Below, one piece after another: positions 51,961 to 61,353 of a DNA stretch of 64,000 bases; position 1 is the first letter of the stretch; each line of letters opens with the position of its first letter. The notes below the pieces were generated by a model. That model was given only the letters and a program-made list of their open reading frames with translations, was not told the DNA's origin and ran no database searches. This DNA is from Gordonia sp. PDNC005. Its GTDB lineage: Bacteria; Actinomycetota; Actinomycetes; Mycobacteriales; Mycobacteriaceae. The stretch is taken from assembly GCF_016919385.1 (NCBI RefSeq), contig NZ_CP070351.1, forward strand, positions 2,294,001 to 2,358,000, given 5' to 3'. The position numbers were made by a program, and so were the translations under genes.

Positions 51961-53328
51961 TCAGAGCAGGACGCCTGGATTGAGGAGCCCGTCGGGATCG
52001 AGAGCAGATTTGATGAGCTTCGTGAGGTCCATGACGTCGTCGCCGACCTGATCTCTGAGCCAGCCCTTCTTGAGTCTGCCGACTCCGTGCTCGCCGGTGA
52101 TCGTGCCGCCGAGCGAGATCGCAAGATCCATGATCTGGCCGAATGCGACGTTGGCGCGCGCCGTCTCGTCCGCGTCGGACGGGTCGTGAACGATCAGCGG
52201 GTGCGTGTTGCCGTCACCGGCGTGCGCGATCACGGAGATGAGCACACTGTTATCGGCGGCGATAGCCTCGACGCCGTCGATGAGGTCCGGCAACGCAGGC
52301 AGCGGCACGCCGACGTCTTCCAGCAGGAGTGCGCCCAGGCGCTCCACCGCCGGAATGGCGACGCGGCGCGCCTGGGTGAACGCCTCCGACTCGACCGGGT
52401 CCGCCGTCGCGAACACCTCTCCCGCCCCGCATCGCGCGAACGCCTGCTCGATGATGGCGACCTCCGCCTCCCCTGCCGGGCCAGGCGCATCGGACTGAGC
52501 GACGAGAAGTGCCCCCGCGTCCCGGTCGAGACCCATCTTGAGCATGTCCTCGACGGCGTTGATCGACACCGAGTCCATGAATTCGAGCATCGCCGGCCGA
52601 ATCTGGGCGGTCACTGCGAGCACGGCTTCGCTCGCCGCTCGAACGCTTGAGAACGATCCGACGACTGTGCACGCGGGCGCCTGCGGCGGCAGGAGGCGCA
52701 GCGTCACCTCGGTGACGATGCCGAGCAGACCTTCGCTTCCGACGAAGAGTTTGGTCAGCGGCAGCCCCGCCGAGTCTTTGAGTTGCTTGCCGCCGAGCCG
52801 GACCGCGCGGCCGTCGGCAAGGACTACCTGGAGGCCGAGCACATAGTCGGTGGTGACCCCGTACTTCACACAGCACAGACCGCCCGCGTTCGTCGCGACG
52901 TTTCCGCCGATCGAGCAGATCTCGAACGACGAGGGGTCCGGCGGGTACCACAGTCCGTTCTCAGCGGCGGCGGCCTTGACCTCGCCATTCAGCAGGCCCG
53001 GTTGCGCGACGGCGGTCCGCGTCGCCGTGTCGATCGTCAGGTTCCGCATCTTCTCCGTGGATATGGTGATCGCGCCGTCGACGGCCGTCGACCCGCCGGA
53101 CAGGCTGGTTCCGGCACCGCGGGTGATGATCGGGACCCTGTTCGCGGCACACCAGCGGACGGTTACCTGCACGTCTTCCGTCGTGACCGGTCTCACGAGC
53201 GCAAGCGGAGTACCCGCATCCGGATCGTTCGCTCGATCGAATCGGTATGCGCCGAGTATGTCCGGGTCGGTCACCACCATCCCCGGTGCGAGCGTCTCTG
53301 CCAGTCCTGTCACATCGGTGGATCCCAT
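51961..53328 (-). CDS. FAD-linked oxidase, GlcD/D-lactate dehydrogenase family
   Basis: A 455-residue flavoenzyme of the vanillyl-alcohol oxidase fold. The FAD-binding block is PIITRGAGTSLSGGSTAVDGAITIS (about 65-90), with GGNVATNAGGLCCVKYGVT near 140, and the C-terminal substrate domain ends with HAGDGNTHPLI and GTITGEHGVGRLKKGWL, typical of GlcD and D-lactate dehydrogenases. It would oxidise a 2-hydroxy acid such as glycolate or D-lactate, passing electrons to the respiratory chain. It has no partner genes here. Confidence 0.92.
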   Translation of the reverse strand: MGSTDVTGLAETLAPGMVVTDPDILGAYRFDRANDPDAGTPLALVRPVTTEDVQVTVRWCAANRVPIITRGAGTSLSGGSTAVDGAITISTEKMRNLTIDTATRTAVAQPGLLNGEVKAAAAENGLWYPPDPSSFEICSIGGNVATNAGGLCCVKYGVTTDYVLGLQVVLADGRAVRLGGKQLKDSAGLPLTKLFVGSEGLLGIVTEVTLRLLPPQAPACTVVGSFSSVRAASEAVLAVTAQIRPAMLEFMDSVSINAVEDMLKMGLDRDAGALLVAQSDAPGPAGEAEVAIIEQAFARCGAGEVFATADPVESEAFTQARRVAIPAVERLGALLLEDVGVPLPALPDLIDGVEAIAADNSVLISVIAHAGDGNTHPLIVHDPSDADETARANVAFGQIMDLAISLGGTITGEHGVGRLKKGWLRDQVGDDVMDLTKLIKSALDPDGLLNPGVLL

Positions 53329-53553
53329 GTGGTCACCCTAGTGTCGTGCGCCACTGCGGCAGGCCGGGTCCGCCCGCCACGCGGGACACAACCAGTGAGC
53401 TTTCGGCGAGACGGTCCTGTGATTCAATCGTTACGAACCGGATGGCACCGGTTCGTCGAGGGGGGAGCCGCCACGCCCATCCGGGCCGCGCACCGTCTCC
53501 CAGCCGCCCGGCTCGTCGACCCCGACTGCCGGAACTGAATGGAGAGTGACCAC

Positions 53554-54252
53554 GTGAAGTTCTTGAAGAAGGCGCTGGTGAGTGTCGCAGCTGTCGCCGC
53601 GACCGCAGCCCTGATGCCCGCCGCGACGGCGGACGCCGCACCCCGCGCCACCATCGGCGGCGGTTCCGGCATCATCGTCGGCGGCAACGCTCTGTGCACG
53701 CTCACCACGATCGGCCACGATCGTGCCGGCAGGCTCGTGGGTCTGACCGCGGCGCATTGCGGCAACATGGGAGCGTCGATCCGATCCGAACGCAATCCCG
53801 GTGCGGGCGTGCTCGGACAGATCGCGACCAAGAGCCCATCCCTGGACGTGGCCGTGATCGTCTTCAATCCCGCACGTACCCGCGCGGTCCGACAGGTCGG
53901 CCGCGCGCGGATCACCGGCGTCGGCACATACCCGCGCCCGTACGCGACGGTCTGCAAGTCCGGACGCACCACCGGCTACACCTGTGGTCCGACTCTCGCC
54001 AAGAGCAGGGTCGACACCATCAGTTACGTCTGCGCCGACCACGGCGACTCCGGCGGCCCGATCATCGTTGGACGACGAGTCGTCGGGATGTTGAACGGCG
54101 GCGTGCGCATCGCGGGAGCAGGTACCCCGTCGATCCCGTGCCTCACCCCCGCCGTTCCGATCCACAGCCCGATCGTGGCGACGAAGATGACGACGATCCT
54201 GGCGTCGCTCAACCGCACCACGTTCGCCGGTTCGGGCTTCCGCCCGCTCTGA
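53554..54252 (+). CDS. Secreted S1-family serine protease
   Basis: A 232-residue chymotrypsin-fold protease. A Sec signal peptide (residues 1-28, KFLKK then an Ala-rich core and ADA-AP cleavage region) is followed directly by the mature enzyme without a long propeptide. The triad is H68 (TAAHC), D98 (SLDVAVI) and S166 (GDSGGP). Cysteine pairs C48/C69-type and C134/C144, C160 fit disulfides. GTG 53554 has GGAGAG 7 bases upstream; ATG 53539 is an alternative. A strong terminator follows. Confidence 0.9.
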   Translation: MKFLKKALVSVAAVAATAALMPAATADAAPRATIGGGSGIIVGGNALCTLTTIGHDRAGRLVGLTAAHCGNMGASIRSERNPGAGVLGQIATKSPSLDVAVIVFNPARTRAVRQVGRARITGVGTYPRPYATVCKSGRTTGYTCGPTLAKSRVDTISYVCADHGDSGGPIIVGRRVVGMLNGGVRIAGAGTPSIPCLTPAVPIHSPIVATKMTTILASLNRTTFAGSGFRPL

Positions 54253-54264
54253 CCTGTACATCTT

Positions 54265-54296
54265 CGACGACCCCGCCGATTTCGGCGGGGTCGTCG
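54265..54296 (+). terminator. Terminator after the S1 protease gene
   Basis: A perfect 15-bp inverted repeat (54265-54279 with 54282-54296) with a 2-nt loop begins 12 bases after the protease stop. Confidence 0.9.
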
Positions 54297-54339
54297 TCGT
54301 TCATCAAGAAGGCCGGCCCGACAGGCATACGCTGGAGTG

Positions 54340-54693
54340 ATGCGGGCGAAGAAGATCAGCACCAACATCACCGTCGACGACATCGGCGCCGCGCGGGACT
54401 TCTACCAGGACTTTCTCGGCTTGCAGACCGAGGAGTTCAACCTCGGTTGGGTCGCACGATTCACTGACGTCGAGTCCGGAGCACACGTCCAACTGGTGAC
54501 TCGAGACCTCACCGCTCCGGAGGATTCAGCGATGTCGGTGCATGCCGACGACGTCGACGCCGCCTATCTGGAAGCACAGCGACGCGGCTATGACATCGTC
54601 TATCCGCTCACCACGGAGGACTGGGGCGTCCGACGGTTCTTCGTTCGCGCTCCCGACGGAACACTGTTGAACATCGTCCAGCACCGGGAGTGA
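54340..54693 (+). CDS. VOC (glyoxalase/bleomycin-resistance fold) protein
   Basis: A 117-residue two-module VOC protein. The first module has STNITVDDIGAARDFYQDFLGLQTE, the second SMSVHADDVDAAYLEAQRRGYDIV, ending in DGTLLNIVQH. Metal-ligand positions are not all conserved, so enzyme or binding protein is open. GTG 54337 directly before the ATG is another start. The Wadjet-type operon starts 72 bases downstream in the same direction. Confidence 0.87.
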   Translation: MRAKKISTNITVDDIGAARDFYQDFLGLQTEEFNLGWVARFTDVESGAHVQLVTRDLTAPEDSAMSVHADDVDAAYLEAQRRGYDIVYPLTTEDWGVRRFFVRAPDGTLLNIVQHRE

Positions 54694-54765
54694 ACCGAGC
54701 GCCGCCGTAGCCGCCGAACGCACCGTGAGGACGGACACCCGATCCCGGCCGATACCCTGACGGGC

Positions 54766-56247
54766 GTGCAATTCGACGAGATCGTCGCCGTCCGACGGAC
54801 CAGTGCGGCGTGGCGACTCCTGCGTGCGGACAACGCGCCGCTGGTCCTGTCATTCCTCGGCAGGGTGTTCGTCGACGACAACGTTCGCGAGATCTCCGAG
54901 TCGGGGCTGATCAGCCTCCTCGACGACGAGCTGTACTCCCTCAACAAACGACTCGGTGACGGGACATACCCCCGAACGCCGAAGGGATACCTCGATGAGT
55001 GGTCGGCTCCGGACACCGGTTGGCTGCGGAAGTACTACGTCGTCGAGAGCGACGAACCCCATTACGACGCGACGCCGGCAGTCGAACGTGCGGTCGCCTG
55101 GATCCGGTCGCTGGCCGATCGTGAGTTCATCGGCACCGAATCCCGTTTGAATACCGTCTTCGACCTCCTCCGACAGATCGTCTACGGAGCCAACGCCGAC
55201 CCGGAGGTGCGCCTCGCCGAGTTGAGGCGCCGCCGCGCTGAGATCGACGCCGAGATCGAGGCCGTCGAACGCGGGGAGGTCAGCGTCCTCGACGCATCGC
55301 GGCGACGGGACCGGTACCAGCAGTTCGGTGAGGTCTCGCGTGCACTCCTCTCGGACTTCCGCGAGGTCGAGGCCAACTTCCGCACCCTCGACCGGCAGAT
55401 GCGCGAACGCATCGCGACGTGGCGCGGCACCAAGGGCGAACTGCTCGACGAGATCGTCGGCAGCCGCACCACGATCACCGACTCCGATCAGGGCCGCAGC
55501 TTCCAGGCGTTCTACAACCTGCTGCTGTCCGCGGACCGTCTCGACGAGCTCGACCGACTCGTCCGCGAGGCACAGTCGATCGACACTGTCACCGACGCCC
55601 GCTTGACCAACATCCACCACGATTGGCTCGACGCCGGAACACGCGCGCAGACCACCGTCCGACGTTTGTCGGAGCAACTTCGTCGGTTCCTCGACGATCA
55701 GGCCTGGTTGGAGAACCGGCGCGTGATGGACCTGCTTCGAAGCATCGAAGCGACCGCGTACACGGTTCGCGACCAACGAGTCGACGACTTCGCACACGAG
55801 ATCGACTCGCCGTCGCCCGGCGTCCACCTGCCGATGGAGAGGCCGCTGTTCCGGCCGACCGCGAGCCTCGAGGTCGATTCCGACGGCATCGAGGACGGAG
55901 AGTCCGACGGCGACTCCGACGCCTTGTTCGAGCAGATCCACATCGACCCCGCTCCACTCATCGACGGCGTGCGACGTGCCCTTCGTCGGACCACACAGGT
56001 CACCCTGGCCGATGTGCTCGCGACATCGCCGTTGACGCAGGGTCTCGCCGAGCTGATCACGTACCTGTCACTCACCGACGACAGTTTCACCAAGATCTTC
56101 GACGACACCTCGACCGAATCGATCACCTGGACCGACGACGAGGGCGCGTCCCGGACCGCACGTGTACCGCGTGTCATCTACACGCACAACCGATCGTCGA
56201 GCGCTGCCTCCGGCTCGTCGAGCGACGTCGAGATGGAGACCCCATGA
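54766..56247 (+). CDS. jetA: JetA (DUF3375) kleisin-type subunit of a Wadjet type I SMC complex
   Basis: A 493-residue DUF3375 protein, the kleisin-like JetA (MksF/MukF-like) subunit. It has an N-terminal winged-helix region (RRTSAAWRLLRADNAPLVLSFLGRVF), a long charged coiled-coil (about 145-230, RRRRAEIDAEIEAVERGE), and a second helical section and acidic linker before a C-terminal winged-helix domain. In Wadjet the JetABC complex extrudes loops on circular DNA. The start is GTG 54766 without ribosome site; a -10-like GATACCC ends about 9 bases before, suggesting a leaderless mRNA. It overlaps jetB by ATGA. Confidence 0.92.
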   Translation: MQFDEIVAVRRTSAAWRLLRADNAPLVLSFLGRVFVDDNVREISESGLISLLDDELYSLNKRLGDGTYPRTPKGYLDEWSAPDTGWLRKYYVVESDEPHYDATPAVERAVAWIRSLADREFIGTESRLNTVFDLLRQIVYGANADPEVRLAELRRRRAEIDAEIEAVERGEVSVLDASRRRDRYQQFGEVSRALLSDFREVEANFRTLDRQMRERIATWRGTKGELLDEIVGSRTTITDSDQGRSFQAFYNLLLSADRLDELDRLVREAQSIDTVTDARLTNIHHDWLDAGTRAQTTVRRLSEQLRRFLDDQAWLENRRVMDLLRSIEATAYTVRDQRVDDFAHEIDSPSPGVHLPMERPLFRPTASLEVDSDGIEDGESDGDSDALFEQIHIDPAPLIDGVRRALRRTTQVTLADVLATSPLTQGLAELITYLSLTDDSFTKIFDDTSTESITWTDDEGASRTARVPRVIYTHNRSSSAASGSSSDVEMETP

Positions 56248-56843
56248 GCCGCACTGTCCCCCGCGACGAGCTGAACCTGTCTCTCGCAGTCACGTCGTTG
56301 ATGAAAGGCGTGGTCTACCGCGACTCGGGTCAGACCGCGTGGCAGCATGTGGTCGGCCTCGCAGCCCAGGTCAGCGACTACGTCGCCACCCTCGGGCTCT
56401 CAATCGTGATCGATGAGGCCGAGGGGTACGCGTTCCTCCGGTCCCGCAGCGACGACGAGCTCGCCGATCTCGGCATTCCCCGCCTCGTCGCGCGTCATCA
56501 ACTCCCGCTGCACACGTCTCTGTTGTTGGCGTTGCTGCGCAAACGTCTCGCCGAGTACGACACCACCGACGCCGGCAGCCGTTTGATCCTGACAGGCGAC
56601 CAGCTCCGTGAACTCCTCGCACCGTTCTTCCCGGCGACGACCAATGAGGCGCGCACGACCGACCAGACGGACACCGCGATCCGTCGTGTCACCGAACTCG
56701 GATTCCTGCGGCGGATGCCGGGGCAGGACGGCGAGTACGAGGTACGTCGAGTCATCAAAGCGTATGTCGACGCACAATGGCTCGCCGACTTCGACACTCA
56801 CCTGGCCGAGTACGCCGCGATCGCCGGAGAGGAAACACGATGA
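56244..56843 (+). CDS. jetB: JetB (DUF4194) KITE subunit
   Basis: A 199-residue DUF4194 protein, equivalent to MukE/MksE, which binds the kleisin. Winged-helix blocks DSGQTAWQHVVGLAAQVSDYVATLGLSIVIDEAEGYAFL and LPLHTSLLLALLRKRLAEYD are typical. It starts inside the jetA stop (ATGA) and its own stop overlaps the jetC start by four bases (ATGA), so all three are made in fixed ratio from one mRNA. Confidence 0.93.
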   Translation: MSRTVPRDELNLSLAVTSLMKGVVYRDSGQTAWQHVVGLAAQVSDYVATLGLSIVIDEAEGYAFLRSRSDDELADLGIPRLVARHQLPLHTSLLLALLRKRLAEYDTTDAGSRLILTGDQLRELLAPFFPATTNEARTTDQTDTAIRRVTELGFLRRMPGQDGEYEVRRVIKAYVDAQWLADFDTHLAEYAAIAGEETR

Positions 56844-59800
56844 CCGGCTTGTTCTCCGCCACCGAACTGCAGTCCACCGACTCGGCGAAATCCGGTTTCC
56901 GACTCCAGAGGTTCCAGGTTCTCAACTGGGGAACCTTCGACCAACGAGTCTGGACGCTCGAGCTGAACGGCGAGAACGGCCTGCTCACTGGTGACATCGG
57001 CTCGGGCAAGTCGACTCTTGTCGACGCCTTGACCACCCTGCTCATGCCGGCGCACCGCGTGGCGTACAACAAGGCGGCGGGTGCCGAGTCCCGCGAGCGC
57101 GACCTGCGGTCGTACGTGCTCGGCTACTACAAGTCCGAACGCAATGAGAGCAGCGGCGCATCGCGCCCGGTCGCGTTGCGCGGCATGTCGAACTACTCGG
57201 TGATCCTCGGGGTGTTCGCAAACGAGGGGTACGACGAGACCGTCACCCTGGCGCAGGTCTTCTCGATGCGGCACGACAGCGGGCAGCCCGAGCGATTCTT
57301 CACAGTCACCGATCGAGCTCTGGACATCCCCACCGACTTCGCCGACTTCGGCACCGACCTCCGAGCGCTCCGGAAGCGGCTCACCGCGGGCGGCACCCGC
57401 ATCCACGAGCACTTCCCGGAGTACGGCCGCGACTACCGACGCTCGCTCGCCGTCCGCTCGGAGCAGGCGATGGAGTTGTTCCACCAGACCGTGTCGATGA
57501 AGGCCGTCGGCAATCTCAACGACTTCGTCCGCGACCACATGCTGGAGCCGTTCGATTCGAGCGGCTGGGTCGACACGATGGTGGCGCACTTCGAGGATCT
57601 GACCGCGGCGCACGACGCCGTCGTCCTTGCTCGGCGTCAGCTCGACGAACTCACCCCGATGCTCGCCGACCACGACCGGTACACCAGCCACATCGCGATG
57701 TCGGAGGAGTTGAAAGAGCGCCGCTCCGCCCTCCGCCATTACTTCGCGCAGCGTCGTGTCGATCTGCTCGCAGGCAGCCTCGAAACCTACAACCGCGACC
57801 TCGCGGCGACGCGCAGCGCATTGGACGCGACCGAGCGCGACCTCGCCGACCTGCGGATCAGCGTGCGCGAGCTCGAATTCCAGCAGGCCGGTCTCGGCGG
57901 CAACGACATCGCGACGCTGGAAGCGCAGATCACGGAAGCACAACGCCAACGCGAGGAGCGCGCCGCGGCGTTCGAGCGTTACTCCGCACTTCTCGACGAA
58001 TCCGGCCTCGGTCCCGTCGAAGACCGTGGACAGTTCGATCACCGCCGGTCGGAGGCGTCCGCCGCCGTCGACGAACTCGACGCCGAGGTCGTCGACATCG
58101 CCAACGCGATCACCGAGTTGGTCGTCGATCGTCGTCAACTCGACGGGGAGGGGCGGCGCGTCGCAGGCGAGATCGCCAGCCTGCGCGGACGCACCAGCAA
58201 CATCCCCGAGCGCAATCTGCGGATGCGCGACATGATCTGCGCCGGTGTCGGCGTCGGGCACGACGACCTGCCGTTCGTCGGTGAACTGATCGGGGTCCGC
58301 GCCGACGAGAGCCGTTGGGAAGGCGCCGCCGAGCGAGTGTTGCGCGGATTCGGACTCTCCCTGCTGGTCTCGACAGAGCTCTACGACACAGTCTCGAGCT
58401 GGATCGATGCGAACCATCTCGGTGGTCGTCTCGTGTACTTCAAGGTTCCAGAGCGCGTGCAGGGCAAGGGCGCTCCGACTCCCCCGCCGAACGCGCTCGT
58501 GCACAAGCTCGACATCAAGGAGGGACCGTTCTACGCCTGGTTGGAGCGGCGGCTCTTCGAACGTGCCAGGCATGTGTGCGCGGACTCTCTCGACGAGTTC
58601 CGAACCGCTGAGTACGCCGTCACCGTCAGCGGTCAGGTCCGCTCCGGCGGCGGACGTCACGAGAAAGACGATTCGCGTCGCGTCGACGATCACCGCGACT
58701 ACGTGCTCGGCTGGAGTAACGAGCAGAAGGTGAACGCGCTGTTCACGGCCGGGCAGCGAGTCCAGGAGGAGCTCAATCGGATCGACGCGGAGATCACCGA
58801 GCTCGAAGACGGCCGACGCCGCTCGATGGACCGGCGCAACGCGCTCACTGGGCTCGACGCCTACCCGACCTTCGACGCGGTCGACTGGATGTCCGTCGCG
58901 TCCAGGATCGCCGACCTGACCCGCCGGAAGTCCGAACTCGAACACTCGTCGGACGAGCTGGTCGAGATCACCGAGACCATCGCGTCCACCCGCGAGCAGT
59001 TGTCGGCGGTGGACGCCACTCGCGACGGCCTCCGCGACAAGGTGTCGCGTCTCGAGATGGCGCGCTCTCAGGCCGAGCAGGCCAGGGACACCGCGCGCAT
59101 CACCGTCGAGGAGCCCGGATTCGAGGACGCCTCGACTCACTTCGACGCGATCACCGCTGCGGTCGACGACTATCGCGCCAAGGTCGACGGCGGAACCGAC
59201 ACCGAGCTGACCGTCGACGAGTGCGGCGAGCTGGAGACGGCCCTCGGTGAATCACTGACCGATGCATCCGAGCAGCACACGTCGCGTGCCGGGACGTACC
59301 AGACTCGTGTCGTGAATCGGATGTCCGAGTTCAATCGAAGCCACCCGGTGCTGACCACCGAATTCGACGCGGACATCAAGTCGGCCGACGAGTACCGCGA
59401 ACTCCATCGTCGACTGTCCGAGGACGATCTGCCTCGCTTCGAGGACGAGTTCAAGAACTACTTGAACACCAACGCGATCCGCGACATCGCGATCTTCGCC
59501 GCGAAGCTGAACAAAGAAGTTCATCTCATCCATTCGAAGATCGACACGATCAACGAGTCCCTGTCGGGCATCGAGTACAACCCCGGGCGCTACATCCGTC
59601 TCGAGGCGAACCCGACCGCATCGCAGGAGATCCGGGACTTCCGCGCCGACCTGCGTCGATGCAGCGACGGCGAGATGGAGATCGGCACCGAGGAGGAGCA
59701 GTACAGCGAGGAGAAGTTCCTTCTCGTCAAGGCCATCGTTGAACGATTCCGCGGTCGTGAGGGCTTCGCCGACTTGGATCGCCGGTGGACCGACCTGGTG

Positions 59801-60235
59801 ACCGATGTACGGAACTGGGTGAGCTTCGCGGCATCGGAGCGGTACGTCGACGACGACGCCGAGTACGAGAACTACACCGACTCCGACGGCAAGTCCGGCG
59901 GCCAGAAGGAGAAGCTCGCCTACACGATCCTGGCGGCGTCTCTCGCGTACCAGTTCGACCTAAAGTGGGGCGCGACCTGCTCACGAGACTTCCGGTTCGT
60001 TGTCATCGACGAAGCGTTCGGTCGCGGGTCGGACGATTCGGCACGCTACGCGTTGACCTTGTTCGCCAAGCTCGGATTGCAGCTGTTGATCGTCACACCG
60101 TTGACGAAGATCTACACGATCGAACCGTTCGTGTCCGCGGTCGGCTACGTCGAGAATCGCGGGGGCAACTACTCCCAGCTCCAATGCTTGACGATCGAGC
60201 AGTATCGGGAGTCGAGACGGTCCCGCGAGTCGTAG
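56840..60235 (+). CDS. jetC: JetC SMC-like ATPase (MukB/MksB type)
   Basis: A 1131-residue SMC-like ATPase. Walker A is GDIGSGKS at 51-58, the signature motif is KSGGQKEKLA near residue 1018, and Walker B with the catalytic Glu is FVVIDEAFGRGS near 1053. Between them are long coiled-coil arms (about 300-430 and 650-900) around a hinge region near 480-600. It forms the motor of a JetABC complex that extrudes DNA loops. In Wadjet, JetD then cuts plasmids; jetD is absent here, the next gene being a DUF2470 gene on the other strand 16 bases away. Confidence 0.95.
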   Translation: MTGLFSATELQSTDSAKSGFRLQRFQVLNWGTFDQRVWTLELNGENGLLTGDIGSGKSTLVDALTTLLMPAHRVAYNKAAGAESRERDLRSYVLGYYKSERNESSGASRPVALRGMSNYSVILGVFANEGYDETVTLAQVFSMRHDSGQPERFFTVTDRALDIPTDFADFGTDLRALRKRLTAGGTRIHEHFPEYGRDYRRSLAVRSEQAMELFHQTVSMKAVGNLNDFVRDHMLEPFDSSGWVDTMVAHFEDLTAAHDAVVLARRQLDELTPMLADHDRYTSHIAMSEELKERRSALRHYFAQRRVDLLAGSLETYNRDLAATRSALDATERDLADLRISVRELEFQQAGLGGNDIATLEAQITEAQRQREERAAAFERYSALLDESGLGPVEDRGQFDHRRSEASAAVDELDAEVVDIANAITELVVDRRQLDGEGRRVAGEIASLRGRTSNIPERNLRMRDMICAGVGVGHDDLPFVGELIGVRADESRWEGAAERVLRGFGLSLLVSTELYDTVSSWIDANHLGGRLVYFKVPERVQGKGAPTPPPNALVHKLDIKEGPFYAWLERRLFERARHVCADSLDEFRTAEYAVTVSGQVRSGGGRHEKDDSRRVDDHRDYVLGWSNEQKVNALFTAGQRVQEELNRIDAEITELEDGRRRSMDRRNALTGLDAYPTFDAVDWMSVASRIADLTRRKSELEHSSDELVEITETIASTREQLSAVDATRDGLRDKVSRLEMARSQAEQARDTARITVEEPGFEDASTHFDAITAAVDDYRAKVDGGTDTELTVDECGELETALGESLTDASEQHTSRAGTYQTRVVNRMSEFNRSHPVLTTEFDADIKSADEYRELHRRLSEDDLPRFEDEFKNYLNTNAIRDIAIFAAKLNKEVHLIHSKIDTINESLSGIEYNPGRYIRLEANPTASQEIRDFRADLRRCSDGEMEIGTEEEQYSEEKFLLVKAIVERFRGREGFADLDRRWTDLVTDVRNWVSFAASERYVDDDAEYENYTDSDGKSGGQKEKLAYTILAASLAYQFDLKWGATCSRDFRFVVIDEAFGRGSDDSARYALTLFAKLGLQLLIVTPLTKIYTIEPFVSAVGYVENRGGNYSQLQCLTIEQYRESRRSRES

Positions 60236-60251
60236 CGGTCGGTCGCAGCAC

Positions 60252-60563
60252 TCAGTGCTCGCGCTGCGTCACTCCGAGGCGATCGCATGCCGCTTCGTAG
60301 ACGGCGACCACCTCGCGCCGGACGGCAGGGCGATCCTCGATGGGCCCACCGGGCCACGGAACGCGGAGCTCACTGACCGCGCCGTTGCGGGTCACGTCCC
60401 ACACCCCGCCGTCACCGTCGAATCCGGTCATCACTGCCGCGGTGGCTTCAGCGGCGTCGGCGTCGCCGAAGGCACGCGCTATGAGCAGGTTGTCAGCGGT
60501 GTGATCGTCGTTCATGTGTCGCAGAACCGCTGCGACCACGGCGTCGTCGAATTCATGGGGCAC
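60252..60563 (-). CDS. DUF2470 domain protein
   Basis: A 103-residue protein made of one DUF2470 domain: AVVAAVLRHMNDDHTADNLLIARAFG, then the LRVPWP strand and a C-terminal helix. The same domain is the C-terminal part of heme-oxygenase-like and pyridoxamine-oxidase-like proteins; alone its role is unknown. GTG 60563 was chosen because the conserved part starts there; the longer open frame upstream is antisense to the next gene's promoter. It is convergent with jetC. Confidence 0.85.
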   Translation of the reverse strand: MPHEFDDAVVAAVLRHMNDDHTADNLLIARAFGDADAAEATAAVMTGFDGDGGVWDVTRNGAVSELRVPWPGGPIEDRPAVRREVVAVYEAACDRLGVTQREH

Positions 60564-60721
60564 GCCGCCGACCCTACCGCTCCGATCGCCCCTGCCCGCC
60601 CAGCGCAACCCCGATCCGCTCACCTCACCAACAGTCCGCTCACTTCGGCAGACTCGTTCGTGGGCCGTCATCCTTGGGTGACGACGTCGGGACTGTCGGA
60701 CCCTCGCGCTACGGTGGCGCC

Positions 60722-61342
60722 ATGAACTCCACCAGCGCCGTGATCGGCGTTCCCGTCGCAGGTGTCGTCCAACTGTGGACCGACGCGCCGAGCATCTGGC
60801 AGGTCGACGACTTCGACGGCTTCGCCTCCCTGGTCGGCACAGGGCAGATCGCGCGCACCGAGATCGCGCCACGCAGGTTTCGGGAGGTCGGCCTGCTCGA
60901 CGAGGAGGCGGGGACCCTGACTGTCGGCGACGCCGCCTTCACCCTCACTCCCGCAGATGCATTCGACGGTGACTTCTGGGATTCGCTGAACGCGTCGGTC
61001 ACGCGCATCGCAACCGACGCGTTCGGACGAGCCGAAATCGTCGTGACCGAACGCGGCGGCTGGGAAACGTCCGACGCCGAGTACTGCCTCGCCGGCGCAC
61101 TGATCAACGACGGGCAGCCGATCGTGCTCATCGAGACGGCGCCCACGCCAACCGACAACGACTTCTGGCCACCGTCAGACGACCCAGTCGGCCAGACGGT
61201 GACCGCTCCCCTGTCCGACGAATCGCTCCCGGGCATCGGCGTTCTCACCATGGCAGCGGTGAACAGCTGGGGCGTCGCGCCATGGGACGTCGCCGTCACC
61301 TACCTGGTTCCCGACCGCGACACGGCAGACGAGACTGACTGA
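60722..61342 (+). CDS. Hypothetical protein, paired with ADP-ribosylglycohydrolase
   Basis: A 206-residue acidic protein without signal peptide or membrane helix. The sequence alternates predicted strands and short helices (AVIGVPVAGVVQLWTDAPSIWQVDDF, TLTVGDAAFTLTPADAFDGDFWDSLN). I do not recognise a family. ATG 60722 was chosen; the frame continues upstream to 60674. It is followed after 11 bases by the ADP-ribosylglycohydrolase gene, so they are probably co-transcribed and may act on the same substrate. Confidence 0.7.
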   Translation: MNSTSAVIGVPVAGVVQLWTDAPSIWQVDDFDGFASLVGTGQIARTEIAPRRFREVGLLDEEAGTLTVGDAAFTLTPADAFDGDFWDSLNASVTRIATDAFGRAEIVVTERGGWETSDAEYCLAGALINDGQPIVLIETAPTPTDNDFWPPSDDPVGQTVTAPLSDESLPGIGVLTMAAVNSWGVAPWDVAVTYLVPDRDTADETD

Positions 61343-61353
61343 AAGGACCCAGC

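Noticed and set aside
56798..59140. 780-codon open frame antisense to jetC
   Set aside because: Shadow of the JetC gene; no recognisable domain.
60236..61342. Possible jetD or jetD fragment downstream of jetC
   Set aside because: Neither the DUF2470 gene nor the 206-residue gene has the Toprim/DUF2220 motifs or length of JetD in any frame.
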